Shown: positions 1 to 11,890, counted from the stretch's first letter. The stretch: DNA of 64,000 bases from Candidatus Mycoplasma mahonii (GCF_030550815.1 NZ_CP114583.1:695818-759817), one strand, 5' to 3'. A program made the numbers and translations. Notes: a model not told the origin generated them from the letters alone.

Positions 1-1
1 G

Positions 2-817
2 GGTGTGGGAACACCCTTAAGTGCTTTGCTAATTCAAAAAATTACCAGAAATAATCTTGCTGATGCAGGTCTTATTGGAATATCTCATTCAGGTGTATTT
101 GCATTATCAATTATTTCTATATATGCACCAAGTATTATTAATCCAATCAATAATACATTAACCATTAGCCTAATTACTCCATTAATCATTGGTGTTTCTG
201 CATTTATCACAATGATTATGTTATATGTCTTGTCAATCAAACAAGGAGTATCCCCAGAAAGAGTCATTCTTATGGGAATTGGACTACACATTTTTTTCTC
301 TGGCGCGGCTACATTAGTTGTTTTTTTCAATAATGGGTATGAAATCAGTTTTTTTACTCGTTACCTCATGGGTTTTATTGAGAAGAAGCCTGTATTATTG
401 TGAATTGTATCAGCAACAATTATTGTATGTGTCATCATTTTCACATGGATCATTGGCAAGAAACTGGACATTTTAGAATCTGACGAGAACATGGCAAGGT
501 CTGTGGGGATTAGGGTTGAATTACTAAAGTTTGTTGTTTTTGTAGTTGTAGCATTAGCTATTGGAGCTACAGTATCAAGTGTTGGATCGGTTGCATTGTT
601 GGGCTTGTTCGTACCTAATATTGCAAGATCATTAGTTGGTAGTAAGACTAGGAGCTTACTCATTGTATCTTCGTTATTTGGAATTATGTTTGTTTTTTTA
701 GCGCAATTTATTAACGTTAACTGATCTCACGTATCAGCACCAATTGGAATTCTGCTACAAATTCTTATTGCACCATACTTTATCTATAAAATATTTAAGA
801 GGTCAAATAATGTTTAA
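2..817 (+). CDS. FecCD/BtuC-family ABC importer permease (5' end outside window)
   Basis: Membrane permease of an importer for siderophore, haem or vitamin B12. The frame is open from the window edge and reads through TGA (Trp) at 401-403 and 722-724. The first visible residues (GVGTPLSALLIQ, then NNLADAGLIGIS) match the family pattern of a glycine-rich helix followed by N-x-L-A-D-P-x-x-L-G-I-S. Several hydrophobic helices follow, and the conserved stretch GATVSSVGSVALLGLFVPNI sits around residues 180-200. About 60-100 N-terminal residues are missing off the edge. The gene overlaps the ATPase by 8 bp, so the two are co-translated. The substrate cannot be read from this part; B12 is attractive because of the cobalamin adenosyltransferase at 43358. 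Confidence 0.85.
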
Positions 818-1607
818 CATAAAAAATATAAATTTTAAATACTCGAAAAAAACAATAATAGAAAAAATTTCCGCTTCATTTAAGCAGAATGCTTTTACAT
901 CTATTTTAGGTCCTAATGGATCTGGAAAAACCACATTAATTAAGATTATGATGAAATTGTTAAAACAACAAAAAGGCGAGATTGATATTGATGATAAAAA
1001 TATTTCAACATTTAAGTCCAAGGAGTATGCCAAAAAAGTTGCTTATATTCCTCAACAAATTACCTTCCCCGTTGGCACAACTGTTTTTGATTTTGTTGCC
1101 TATGGTCGTAACCCGCATACCAACATCATCGGAATGATCACAAATGAAGATAAGACAAAAGTCAAAGAAGCACTAGAATTGTGTGGGATAAGCCATTTAC
1201 AAGATAAATTTATAACCCTCCTTTCTGGAGGTCAAAAACAAATGTGTGCCATTGCTTTAACAATGGCACAAGATGCTCAAATTATTTTATTGGATGAACC
1301 TAATTCTTATCTTGATATATATCATGTTGATGAAATTATGACCATTTTAAAGCATTTAATTAACACACATAACAAGACAATTATTTTAACTATTCATGAT
1401 ATTAATCAAGCTAGCAAATTTTCTGATTATATTCTAATGATGAGTAAAGGAAAAATTGTTGATTTTGATACTCCAATCAAAGTAATCACTAAGAAAAATC
1501 TTAAGAATACTTTTCACGTTAATGCAAAGATAATCAAAAATGAGGGCAAGCCATTCATACTAAACTATACACGTTATGAAGAAGATCATGCAAAAGATGA
1601 CATATAA
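810..1607 (+). CDS. ABC importer ATPase, FecE/BtuD type
   Basis: Cytoplasmic ATPase that powers the preceding permease, 265 aa. Walker A is GPNGSGKTT (residues about 31-39), the signature is LLSGGQKQ, Walker B is IILLDEPNSYLD and the H-loop is ILTIHDINQ. The tail (ILMMSKGKIVDFDTP, then NTFHVNAKIIKNEGKP) resembles FecE/FhuC/BtuD proteins. I chose the ATG at 810, not an upstream alternative, because AAGAGGT lies just before it and it gives an 8-bp overlap with the permease stop. A substrate-binding lipoprotein is not visible and may lie upstream of the window. Confidence 0.92.
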   Translation: MFNIKNINFKYSKKTIIEKISASFKQNAFTSILGPNGSGKTTLIKIMMKLLKQQKGEIDIDDKNISTFKSKEYAKKVAYIPQQITFPVGTTVFDFVAYGRNPHTNIIGMITNEDKTKVKEALELCGISHLQDKFITLLSGGQKQMCAIALTMAQDAQIILLDEPNSYLDIYHVDEIMTILKHLINTHNKTIILTIHDINQASKFSDYILMMSKGKIVDFDTPIKVITKKNLKNTFHVNAKIIKNEGKPFILNYTRYEEDHAKDDI

Positions 1608-1617
1608 GGAACAATAA

Positions 1618-1983
1618 ATGAAATTAAAATACTATGGAGAATACCCAAATGTTCAAGAGGCAATCAAATATTATGAAAAAATATTTGATTTTGATGTAAT
1701 TAAAAATACAAAAACTCATGGCAATATTTTACTGTATTATCAAATAACTTTGTTGTTACATAATGAAAGTAGTTTTAGAGCAAAACCAGGTTATTATATT
1801 ATTAAATTTGATGATGATGAAGCAGATAAGTATATGTCTGCCGTCAAAAAGATAAAGGCCAGTAACTCCGTTCAAATAAGTATTGATATGCATGCAGGCA
1901 AATGAGGCACAACATTTTTTGAATTTCTTGACCAATATGGATACATGTGAGATTTAGAAATAAATTCATCTGCTTTATTTTAA
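1618..1983 (+). CDS. VOC (glyoxalase/PhnB-like) family protein, copy 1
   Basis: 121-aa cytoplasmic protein of the vicinal oxygen chelate fold. The start MKLKYYGEYPNVQEAIKYYE, the central GYYIIKFDDDE and the end (WGTTFFEFLDQYGYMW) match PhnB/YjdN-type VOC proteins. TGA at 1903 and 1948 encode tryptophans in that C-terminal motif. It starts 10 bp after the ABC ATPase stop with AAGGAA as ribosome binding site, so it is probably in the same operon. A paralogue of identical length lies at 40335-40700. Which metal-binding residues are kept is unclear, so no reaction is assigned. Confidence 0.8.
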
Positions 1984-2395
1984 TCCAAAATAATTAAGAA
2001 ACTTTTAATCACATTTTGTGATCTTGGCTTTTATATAAAGTAAGATTTAACTAACTAATTTGGCCATCAAAAATTGCATGAATATCTCTTAAATCAGATG
2101 CTAAGATATTTGTATCTTTTTTTCTTGAAATCATTTACTCTTTGTTGAATTAATTCAAGATTGGGTAATTGGATTTTTTTGCCTTTATATTGTTCGCTCC
2201 AACTTAGAATGTATTTACTAATAGCTGAAAAGAAATATATACAATTCACAAACTTTATTTAACATCTCTTTTCTTTAGAAATATGTTTTGTTTTTTAATT
2301 GAAAGATGTTGTTCAATATTTTGAATTCACTTTCATTGTAATTACAGTATTTAACATAATTTAATTTATCAATATCAATTATTAATTTTGGTTAA
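1984..2395. other. Intergenic stretch with a decayed coding fragment
   Basis: No intact gene. On the minus strand, roughly 2262 to 2055, a frame without a plausible start reads through TGA codons (its middle contains AISKYILSWSEQYKGKK) and looks like the tail of a lost gene. I do not recognise the family. No clear terminator was seen between the convergent genes on either side. Confidence 0.3.
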
Positions 2396-3766
2396 TTACT
2401 TGTTATTAATCACATTTAGTTCTCTAGTCATAGAAAATAGTGCAGATTCTATGCCTTGTGTGCCAAATCCTGAATCTTTAACTCCCAGAAAAGGAAACTC
2501 ATCTGGACCTCTAGATGAAGAACGGTTAATATTAACGCTTCCAGATTCTAAATCTAGAGCAAGTTCTTTAGCAAAGGCAATATCTTTTGTAAAAACGGAA
2601 TTTTGCAATCCAAAATTGGTTTGATTGAAGATATTAATCAGATCTTTTTCATCATCGATGACAATAATTGGCAGTAATGGTCCAAAGGCTTCTTCTTTTC
2701 ATGCTCTGGATGAAGCATCTGTTTCCACAATATGAAATGGAACATCATTAACATTTGTTTTGCCTTCTAAAATGAATTTATCACCTTTTGTTTTAGAATC
2801 TAAAATTAACTCTTCAACATAATCTTTTGCATGAGAAGTAATAAGGGGATTTGTCTTCATCTTAGAAACAGCAATCAATAATTTTTTAATAAACTCATCT
2901 TTAACATCTTTATGTAAAATGACTCTTTTAATAGCTGTACATCTTTGGCCTGAATAAGAGAAGGCACCTTTAGCAATCTCCTTAGCAGCGTTGTCTAAAT
3001 CAGCATCGTGTCTTACATAACCAGCATCGTTACCACCTAATTCCAATACTAAAGGAATCATACTTTGGGCTTTGGTGATATTTTTACCAACTCTAACACT
3101 TCCGGTAAATGAAATCATATCAATATTAGGGTTTGATATTAAAACATCACCAATATCTCTACCTCTTCCAGTGACTAAATTAAAGACTCCCTTAGGAATT
3201 CCCGCTTCATGCATAAGAGTAGCAAGAAAGCCTCCTACAAGTGTGCCATTTGTGGCAGGTTTAAAGACAATTGTATTCCCGGCTATTAACCCAGGGGCAA
3301 TTTTAGACATTGATAAATTAACTGAATAATTAAATGGAGAAATAGCTAAAACAACACCAAGAGGAACAAGATGAATATCATTTGTTTTGCCGCCAATGAT
3401 CATTTGTCTAGTTTTTATCTTATCAAATGCTATAGTTGTCTTTTCAATATACTCGATAGTTCTATTTATTTCTGATATGGCATCGGACATTTCTTTGGCG
3501 TTCTCTAAAAACATAATTTTAGCTAACTCGTTTTTTCTCTCATTCAAAAGATTTTTGAATTTTTGCACATAAGTTATTCTTTTGCTAGATGATAACTTTC
3601 TTCATGATGAGAAAGATAATTTTGCATGTGCGAAGGCCTCGCTGATCATCTTTGGTGATAATGTTGATACAACTCCTACAATCGCATTATCTTTTGGGCC
3701 AATTATTTCAAGTTTATTAACAGAATCAATAAACTTTCCATTTATATATGATTTAAATTTGTACAT
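2396..3766 (-). CDS. gapN: NADP-dependent non-phosphorylating glyceraldehyde-3-phosphate dehydrogenase
   Basis: Oxidises glyceraldehyde-3-phosphate directly to 3-phosphoglycerate, giving NADPH and bypassing one ATP step of glycolysis. 456 aa, close to the usual length of about 475. Landmarks are NATNGT-type substrate loops, FTGSVRVGKNI, the general base Glu in LELGGNDAG, the catalytic Cys in YSGQRCTAIKR, and a C-terminal RGPDEFPFLG close to streptococcal GapN (RGTDNFPFLG). TGA codons at 3602-3604 and 2699-2701 are Trp. The start at 3766 rather than an upstream TTG is supported by TATAAT at 3773-3778 exactly six bases before the ATG, implying a leaderless mRNA. Confidence 0.9.
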
Positions 3767-3985
3767 ACATTGATTATACAACAGAGTAAAAATACTAATC
3801 AAAAGTTATGAATAAAAAATATTTAAAAATAGATATTTAAGATAAATTGCTTATTTAATGAATTTTATTTGCCTTTGTAAGAAACTGATTCTTTTTAAAT
3901 TTTAGATAAAATTCAATATTTTGTAGCGTTGTTTGAACTTTTTCATCAACCTTGTTAAACCATTAATCAATTTTTAAGATTCTTT

Positions 3986-4014
3986 AACAACCAATTTTCC
4001 CAAAGTTGGTTGTT
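3986..4014. terminator. Perfect 9-bp hairpin between gapN and the reductase remnant
   Basis: AACAACCAA (3986-3994) pairs perfectly with TTGGTTGTT (4006-4014) around an 11-base loop. The flanks are A-rich upstream and T-rich downstream, so it could end transcription in either direction. The rest of 3767-4142 shows no gene. Confidence 0.5.
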
Positions 4015-4142
4015 TCACCTTTGTTTTATTTTTGGAACCACAATGACATTTCTTTTAAGCATAGTTCTCCAAAAAAATACATGAAGTAAAAAATGCAATC
4101 ATAATGATTACATTAGAGATACATAACTTAAAAAAACTATCT

Positions 4143-4847
4143 AGATGCCACACTTGAGTTGCCCATTGGTTCCTACTCTTCCGCCTCTAGACATAATTTC
4201 CATTACGTTTTTACGATGATCAGAAATACCGTATTGATTACAATTATTTAGTATCTATTTCTTTTTAATAGGATTCAACTTATCATCTACTTCTCTAATG
4301 TTGATTGGATCCTTACATCTTGGAGTTGATATAGTTAGTTGTAATTAATTAGGTGTCCTTATTAACCCCCCTATAATCCCCCCCACTCCTAATGTATTGT
4401 CTCAACTCATAATTATCATCTCTAATGTGGATTGGGTTCTTGTATATAGGAGTTGGATAGCTTGGTATTTCATCTCTTCATATATTGGATTGTTTAAGGC
4501 CATTTAAAGGCATTCAAAGCTTGGCTAGGGTATTTCTCTTGGCCTTGCTCTCTTGAATCTTCTGGCATTGGCATTACAAAACAATTAAAATAAGTAACAC
4601 TTGTTCCTGATCTTGCTCCGTATAATACTCTTCTGGCTGGAACAATATTCATTGAAGCAATTTCATCGGAAAATTCCTTGGCAAACTTTTGATTTTCATC
4701 AGCCACTAATGCATTTTTCACTCTTTTAGCAATTTGTTCATAAAATATCTCAAGCGGTTTTGAAATAACTGATTTATTTAAAGTAATGACACCATTTTTT
4801 GGTTTATAAGATGGATCAATTTGAGGAATATAGTTTTCATCAACATC
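4143..4847 (-). pseudogene. Remnant of class II (adenosylcobalamin-dependent) ribonucleotide reductase
   Basis: Broken gene read on the minus strand. The longest piece (4847 to 4494) has an in-frame stop just upstream and no start. It contains VPARRVLYGA, then VTYFNCFVMPMPEDSRE, matching the family pattern PAGR-x-L-x-GAGT, VT-x-x-NC-x-V-x-P-x-P-x-DSR. Another piece at 4208-4143 reads MEIMSRGGRVGTNGQ, matching the glycine-rich EIMSRGGGVG motif that follows in these reductases. Between them lie frameshifts, stops and two diverged direct repeats. The family makes deoxynucleotides using coenzyme B12; this copy cannot. The identification rests on these two motifs only. A different, unrecognised gene could have contributed the middle part. 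Confidence 0.55.
4292..4460. repeat. Two diverged direct repeats inside the reductase remnant
   Basis: About 43 bp starting TCTCTAATGT occurs at 4292-4334 and again at 4419-4460. On the minus strand both copies can be read as related peptides (PTPIYKNPIHIRDDN and STPRCKDPINIREVDD). This looks like an old duplication or a decayed peptide repeat. It is not part of the known reductase fold. Confidence 0.5.
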
Positions 4848-5092
4848 TTACTGATGCTATCATGTGGTATACCCATTAACTTATCTATTGGGTAAATAAG
4901 GGGAAAAATAACCTAATTTGCTTATTTAGTTGGTCCATATGATCTTGCTTGTATGGTCTATTTGTTTCCATAATGTAACTTCTTTTTGTTTATTTATTCA
5001 ATTATTATATTCACCATCTTGTTATATAAAATCATAAAATAATAATTATTTTTTGGGACATTATCGGTAAATTAATACGTCTTTTTTTCAGT

Positions 5093-6055
5093 TTATTTAT
5101 GTTTTAAAGCATCAATGAGGAAGTACCCCTTCATTGAATCACTCCAAGCCTTGGTATAAATTGTACTTTTTTCATCATTTAGTTGGCCTTTTTTCAATGG
5201 ATTAACATTGTATATAAGTTCCTTCTCATTAAATCACTTTTTAGTTAGATTTCCGGTGTGAGAAGAAACAAATGAACTTCCTTCTAATGTTTTATAAGAA
5301 CTTTTATAAACTTGATCCAGGAATTCATTGATTTTATCCATAAGTGTTTTAAAACTTTTAAAACTCATTTTTGGCAAATTAACCAGCTTAGAGAGATCCA
5401 GTGCAAATGAAGGATCAATATTAAGTAGCGCTTTGACTACATCATTAGTTATTAAAATGCTACCGACACGAGCTACGCCACTAGAGTTAACGGGTTGTCC
5501 ATCAGCAGAAAGGCCTTCGGCTTCAACATCGAATGACTTGGCACTAGATCTTTCGGCAGGTTTTTTTAAATTATTAAACAAGTTTATTCCTTGAATTGCT
5601 GCATCTGCTAGATCAGTTATGTCTCATCTTATTAATGTCTTCTTATTTTTATACTGAAAATTTAAGTTAATTGTTTTTGTTGTATTTTCAATATAGTCTC
5701 TCATTCCTCAGTAAGCATTTGGAACAGGGTCATCCTTTCAATATAAATCAGCTCTTTTTGCTGAAATAAGCCCTAAAACATGAGCTAAAATTAAATTTAA
5801 TTCAAACTGATTATTGATCTTATCCAACATAACTGTCTGTGTACTTTCATCATAAGCAAGTTTAGATGTCAAAATATCTGGCCTTACTTCTCACTTATCT
5901 GGTTTGGCATATTTGAGGTTTGGAAATTCAGTGATAGTTTGCTTGGGATTTTTTTCTTTTTGTCATTTTGTTCAAGTTGTTGTGCATGAAACAACCATTG
6001 TTGGCACAACAACAATTGATGAAATACTACCTAATCATAATAATTTTTTATACAT
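5093..6055 (-). CDS. Lipoprotein of the FtsX-type ABC operon
   Basis: 320-aa surface lipoprotein, family not recognised. The start MYKKLLWLGSISSIVVVPTM is a signal segment ending in the lipobox VVSC, so mature protein begins at Cys24. The body contains about a dozen charged helices and no TM segment after the signal. TGA codons give several Trp. The ATG overlaps the permease stop by one base (TAATG) and GGAGCA precedes it. As third gene of an ATPase-permease-lipoprotein operon it may be the extracellular partner of that transporter. About 240 bp downstream (4848-5092) hold nothing I can identify. Confidence 0.8.
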
Positions 6056-9000
6056 TATTGCTCCTTAAACGCTGCAAGAACAGTGTCGGCTTTCAATCGC
6101 ATAATACTGGAAAAAGTAATTATCATAAATAGGAATAGGATTCCTATGACGGCAGCAATTGGCATTCATCAAGACATACCAAACGGAATTAATATATGAC
6201 CAAAATTCATCGTAAACTCAGTCATGGCAACAAATACTCCTAAACTAATTAACGTGCCGAAAATACCAGCTAAAATAACAGGTAACAAATACATTGTTAA
6301 AAATATTTTAGATATTTCTCACTTGCGATACCCTATTGTTCATAAGGTGGCAATTTTGGTATAGTTTGCCCTTATTAATAATGATGTGATAATAATGGTA
6401 AAAATTAGTGCCATAATAATTGAGATTGATTCAATCGAAATAATCATAAATGAAATTAATTTCGATATATTGTTAAATGTATACCGATCAATTTTATCTC
6501 ATGATACATCTGATATGGCTGCTACAAATGGTGTAGATGAGTATTTATCAATAAATGATGAAGAATCATTTGCAATAGTATCTGAATACTTCCAAATATC
6601 ATTATTTTTAAGCATGTTACTTAGGACAGAGTTCCAAGCACCGGAAAAAGAATCCGTTCCTGGATACAAACCAGATTCAGAGTATAAAGGCAGCGTGTTA
6701 ATTATGGCGGGATTTTTATTTTTAGAAAAAATACCATTAAAGCCATCAATAACATTTAATCCTAAAATGGTATTTGCCTTAGATTTTAAAGTATATATAC
6801 CTGCATCATTATAGCCATTAACAATTCCACGAATGACACCTTTTACTATATGTGGGTTATGATCTTTGAAATTTCTTGTCGAGTCATTATTAATTGTAAA
6901 ATCAATCGTTGATCCATTATTGAGATCATATTTCTTAGAAATATATTTATTAATTAGAAGTGGTAATTCATCAGTATTTGATTCCAATTTTTTTAACTGA
7001 TCATTAATATCCACCATTTTAGTTGAGCTATCAATCCCCAAGATGGTCATTTTTTTAGAATCGATACTTGTATCTAAATACGTATATTTTTCATCTCCAT
7101 AATCGATAATAACATTATTATAAGAAATGATGTAAGGACTTGCCTGTGCCTGATCACTCAAGTGATAACCGATTACTTTTTTAACTGCAATTTTCTCAGC
7201 AATTAATTTTTCATCCGGAACTTTTGTATTAGGACCGTTGATTAATTGATTAATACTTTTAGAATCTTCAATGGTCTTATTAAGTTGATTCTCTGGCATT
7301 AATTTCTTGGCTATATCCCATGGGTTAAGCCCTAAATCCCTATTTAACAATGTCTCTATTTGTAGTTTATTTTTAAGATACGTAGATGATGCTACTAAGT
7401 TATTCTGCGCGTTATCTGGTAATCCATATTCTAAATCCCCAATACTGGGTATATGCCAATGTGGTTTTAAGAGGTCAACAGAAATTGTTCCAGGGGGCCC
7501 ATATGTTACTTCCATTGGAATAATATTTTCATTGACTAAATCTTTATAATTAATTGTTCCATATTGTCCACCTTCTTTAGTTGGTGAATTCAAATTAACT
7601 CGGAAAGTAAATTTTTGAACATTAGCAGTTTCATTGTATGCTAACATCCCTTTGCCAAATGAACCCATGCCAACAATGATTGCTGTAATGGAAATTGTGG
7701 AAGTAATAAAAATTAAAAATATTTTTCAAATGTTTTTTGTTGAAAGGGCAATGGCATAACGGCCAGATATACCAACAACTCTTAATTTTGAAATAATCTT
7801 TGTCAAAATGATGCTAGACGGATCATTTCTGCCTTGTAACATTTTAGGTAAAGGAAAACGTAACGAAAATATTGTTAACAAAATAATGGTTAGACCAACT
7901 AATAATAGCGGCAAGGCCACGATAACTAACAACGATGTTAGGGAAAACAAAACACCATAAGTTGGCAAAGTCCAATAATTGGAAAAAGAGTTAATGGCAA
8001 TAAATTGCATTCCATGCCCAATTCCGTAAGCAATTATGGTAGAAGTGCCAATTAAAACTGTAAAAGCTATCGCTTCACTTAATCCAAGCTTTCATTTTGA
8101 CATTCCTAATGAAAGTAATGTTGCAAATTGCTTTTTATTGATAGCAATAATCGCTTGCAAAACAAGAATCACAATAGATCCAACAAATACGATAAGCATA
8201 AACGTAGTCATTAATGAAACTGTTCTAATAGTATTTTTTAGTTGTTCTAAAAAGATGACACGTTCTTGCGTTAATAATAATTGATCATTACTATCATTTC
8301 AATTTGTAACAATTTTCACATTCCTTGGTCATGCAGAAGTGGGGTGATTAACAAGAGGAAGTGCTTTACCATTTGCGTCTTGGCCTCTTGCAAAATGTTC
8401 AACACTTGTCTTAATTTCAGCTTTTTTTTCTTGGGTAATATTTTTCTTAAATCTTGCAGAAATATAATTTTCTTGTTCATTAGTTCTAAAAGCATCATAA
8501 GTTCTTTGAAACCCTCTTACATTTGTGTAGACAATCGCTTGGTTAGCAGGATCCACTGTTGGATGTTGACCATCAATAATTGGATTAGCAAAATCTGGCG
8601 TTGTCCCAATGCCTATTATAATAAATGGTGTTTGATCAACTCAGATTAAGTTGTTATCGTATTGCATTTTAAGTACATTATCAGTGATAAGATTAGCCAT
8701 GAATTCTGGATTTATTTTCAATATTTTTTGAAATTCAGTTGGAGAAATAGACTTTTTTTCATTTATATTAGCATAGGCCGGAGAAATAATCGCTTGATAT
8801 GAAGAAGGGTCTATAATGTTTTCTGACTTATTTAAAACAGTTGTGGCAGTTACCTTGAACCCTTTTGTTGTATTGAAGGAATATTTATTTTTATCTATTC
8901 TTTTTTCTAATTGGTCTTTTAATTGTTTTGTTGTTAAAGGTTCTGTAAATAAGGATGATCCATCATTAATCACCAATTGATTTATCCCTAACACATTGTT

Positions 9001-9612
9001 AAATCTCACGACCTTAAAAGATTTATTACCAGATGAGATTGATATCGAGTGTGTTTCTTTTAAAAATAATTCGCTATCATATTCTTCTCTAAGAGCATCA
9101 GTAAATCTGATCGAGAGTTTTTGTTTAGCATTAAACTCTACAAGACTCTTAAAATTTAATTTACCATCTTCTATAATTTTTTTAGAATCATCATTTAGTG
9201 TAACACCATTATAGTTGAAAGATATGCTTCTTGTCTGTTGAATAATATCTTCATCATTAAAATCACCAATAGCATCTCCTACACCAAGATTTATAAAATA
9301 TTCATTATCAATGCCACGACGAGCGTTTGCCTTGATGTTTTCGTCTGTTAATTCATACATGCCAGAAGTATTTGTGACGCCTTTAACTTTAAAATTAGAA
9401 CCATCACTTTGCTTAAAATTTTCTTTAATAACAAAATCATGTAGTTTACCTTTATTAATAACATCATTATAAGAAGCATTAAAAGATGAGGAAGTTGATT
9501 CCAAAATGGTATAAATTGCCCCTGATAAAATAACCAAGATAATTAATAATATCGAAAAAACTTTATGTAAAAACAACCCTTTGAAAGATCTTTTTAAAAG
9601 CAATTTAAACAT
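6055..9612 (-). CDS. Large FtsX/MacB-type ABC transporter permease
   Basis: 1185-aa membrane protein, one continuous frame once TGA is read as Trp (6499, 7726, 8329 and 8641 end the standard-code pieces). An N-terminal helix (HKVFSILLIILVILSGAIYT) is followed by a long extracellular domain of about 400 residues. Then come a helix group, a second large extracellular domain and a C-terminal group ending near SIIMALIFTIIIT and MPIAAVIGILFLFMII. Two FtsX modules separated by soluble domains fit ABC systems that move lipoproteins, peptides or drugs. It overlaps the ATPase by 8 bp and the lipoprotein by 1 bp, so one operon. The substrate is unknown. Confidence 0.88.
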
Positions 9613-10420
9613 GTTGTACTGTAACCTTCCCATCTGAGACATTGATAATTTTATCTGCCATTTTAGTCACTTGGTTATTATGAGTCACTAGAACAATGGT
9701 GGTTTTATATTTTTTATTGATTTCTTTAAAAAGTTTCATGACTTTATCGGATGTCTTAGAGTCCAAGGCTCCCGTCGGTTCATCGGCAAAAATAATGGAT
9801 GGATTTTTTGAAAGAGCTCTAATTAGTGCCACTCTTTGTAATTGTCCTCCAGATAGTTCACCAACAGAAGAATTTAACTCATCAGTAATGCCAACACGTT
9901 CAAAAAGCTCTTGCACATCAAGTCTTAAGTTCCCATCTTTTTGTAAACGTCTGCCAATTTCAACATTATCTCTTGCATTTAATTCTGATAGTAAATTGTA
10001 TGATTGAAAGACAAACCCAACATAGTTTCTTCGAAATGTAGTTAGATCTGTATTAGAAAGGCATGACAAATTTGTGTTCTCCACAATAATATCGCCGCTT
10101 GTTGGGCGATCAAGAGCAGATAAAAGATTAAGTAAGGTTGTTTTTCCTGATCCAGATTGTCCCAATATTACAACAAATTCACCTTTTTTAATTTCAAAGT
10201 TAACATTATAAAGCGCTATTTTTTGAACCTTACCTTTAAGATATACCTTTGTAGCACCTTTGACATCAATGATATGACCTTCGGTGTTTTTTAATGAAGG
10301 ATCACCCTTGGGTGTGTTGTTACCCATTTTAACCATTTTCGATCTTACATTCTGAGTTTTAATTTTAACCATCTTTTTCTTATCTTTATACTTTGCTTTT
10401 AACTCGTTATATTTATACAT
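9605..10420 (-). CDS. ABC transporter ATPase, LolD/MacB type
   Basis: 271-aa ATPase partnering the large permease. Walker A is GQSGSGKTT, the Q-loop is VFQSYNLL, the signature is LSGGQLQR, Walker B is IIFADEPTGALD and the switch His is in VLVTHN. The ADEPTGALD sequence is typical of the LolD/MacB/FtsE branch, matching the FtsX-like permease. A lysine-rich extension of about 60 residues precedes the ABC domain. I chose the ATG at 10420 because GAAAGGAT lies directly before it; a farther ATG at 10477 has no such site. It is first in its operon. Confidence 0.9.
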   Translation of the reverse strand: MYKYNELKAKYKDKKKMVKIKTQNVRSKMVKMGNNTPKGDPSLKNTEGHIIDVKGATKVYLKGKVQKIALYNVNFEIKKGEFVVILGQSGSGKTTLLNLLSALDRPTSGDIIVENTNLSCLSNTDLTTFRRNYVGFVFQSYNLLSELNARDNVEIGRRLQKDGNLRLDVQELFERVGITDELNSSVGELSGGQLQRVALIRALSKNPSIIFADEPTGALDSKTSDKVMKLFKEINKKYKTTIVLVTHNNQVTKMADKIINVSDGKVTVQHV

Positions 10421-11077
10421 ATTATCCTTTCTAATATCACCAAAATCATCGATTATTAATCTAACGTGATTATGCAAATCACATTGTAAAAAAGTTGCAT
10501 TATTTAACGATTCAGTCCAATTATAATTTTCTATAATATACTTTAAAGTCTCTATTTTGCATGTAACAAATTTAATAACGACTACATAAATATCTAAGAA
10601 CTAAATTTATTATTATTGGTAATTGACTATATTAAAAAATAAATTTTAAGTAATCATTTTAATACAAATGTGAATTTCTTTACTATTGACTAATAATTTC
10701 ATTTATATTTGCTGGACCATTTTTAATGTATCAGTTAATGTTTTTGCTTCATCTATCACTAAAATTTTTAATTAATCTGTGCCTTTTTCGACATGATCGC
10801 TATTTTTACTTATATTTAAAAGAAGCACACTAAAAGTATCTTGTTCATTCTTTACTAAATATCTACCTTAATTATTAATGTTTTAACATATAACCTAATA
10901 TGGTTTTAAGCTCTTAAGTCATTAATGTTATTAAGTGGATATGTGATATAGGATTTCATGATAGAACAAATAAATGATTTTCATGTAATCTAATTAGTTA
11001 ATTTTTTATTTGAATGGTGAAATTATTGTTAATCTTAATAATTTAAGCAAGTTATTAGATTTAATTAATGATATTGA
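10421..11077. other. Intergenic stretch with lipoprotein-like debris
   Basis: No intact gene. On the minus strand between about 10862 and 10670 a frame reads NEQDTFSVLLLNISKNSD and, after an in-frame TAA, LVIDEAKTLTDTLK, then another stop. It looks like a decayed coding segment of unknown family. The remainder is AT-rich with no clear element. Confidence 0.3.
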
Positions 11078-11782
11078 TTATGATGCTTCTACTAAAGTTC
11101 ACTTAGGAGTCAAATGTTCTAGGATGTATCTTACAATTTCAGTTCCGCCCATTGCATCAACACCTAGAGTCCATAAAACTCCTGTTGTCAGGGTGTGAGT
11201 CTTTTCATCTGCGGTTGCTACATTAAGAACCAATGACGAAAATTTATTATTTTTTGAAGCTGGCTCATCAGCGGTTCCAACATTTGTGAATTTCTCTATA
11301 ATGCCTTTTCCAATTTCATTTATATCAGCAGATCCGTTTTTTATGAAATCAAAAAATGGTTTTTGAAGTGCAGATAATGCAGCTGAGTCTTCTTCTTCTT
11401 CTGTTGACAGCTTGGCCTTAGCTTCACTATAACCTTTTCAAGCAATCAAACCCAATTCAGCTGTGGGTCCTCTAGCGCCTCTTGCAAAACTAATAACATT
11501 TCATGATGTCTCTCAGTTTTTATAATAATTTATTAATGTCTTAAGTGATGCTTTTTGATCAGCACTGCCTGTTAATGTATCAACCTTAGCTAAAGCTTGT
11601 GCTTTGGTTAATCCTTTAGTATCATCTGCTACCAAAATAGCCAGTTGTTCATCTCCTATAGCAGCAACTTGACCAATAGTTAGATCCAATGTTGTTGGAC
11701 TATCATCACCACAAGCAATAACAACGGTCATGGGAGTAATAACTACTGTTATAGCACCTAATGCCAATAATGATTTTTTCAT
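11078..11782 (-). CDS. Lipoprotein of unknown function
   Basis: 234-aa surface lipoprotein. MKKSLLALGAITVVITPMTV leads into the lipobox VIAC with predicted modified Cys at residue 26. A helical, alanine- and aspartate-rich region with repeated LxKAQALAKVD-like pieces follows. TGA at 11513-11515 and others encode Trp. The N-terminus closely resembles that of the hydrolase lipoprotein at 33586 (both contain ITP followed by TV-A/V-I-x-C). I do not recognise the mature domain. The first ATG at 11812 lacks a ribosome site; the one at 11782 gives the proper signal peptide. Confidence 0.75.
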
Positions 11783-11890
11783 TTTATTTCTCGTTTCTGG
11801 GCTTGACCCCATGTTTATCTTCTTAGTACTTAAAAATAAGTCGATACAAAAATATTATTGTCTTTATTTACTTTAAATCTAAACATCGGT

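Noticed and set aside
6499-9642. Several separate permease pseudogene pieces
   Set aside because: All pieces are in one frame and join without any TAA or TAG once TGA is read as Trp.
11010-11198. Plus-strand 62-codon ORF
   Set aside because: It overlaps the 3' end of the lipoprotein gene on the other strand and has no ribosome site or homology.
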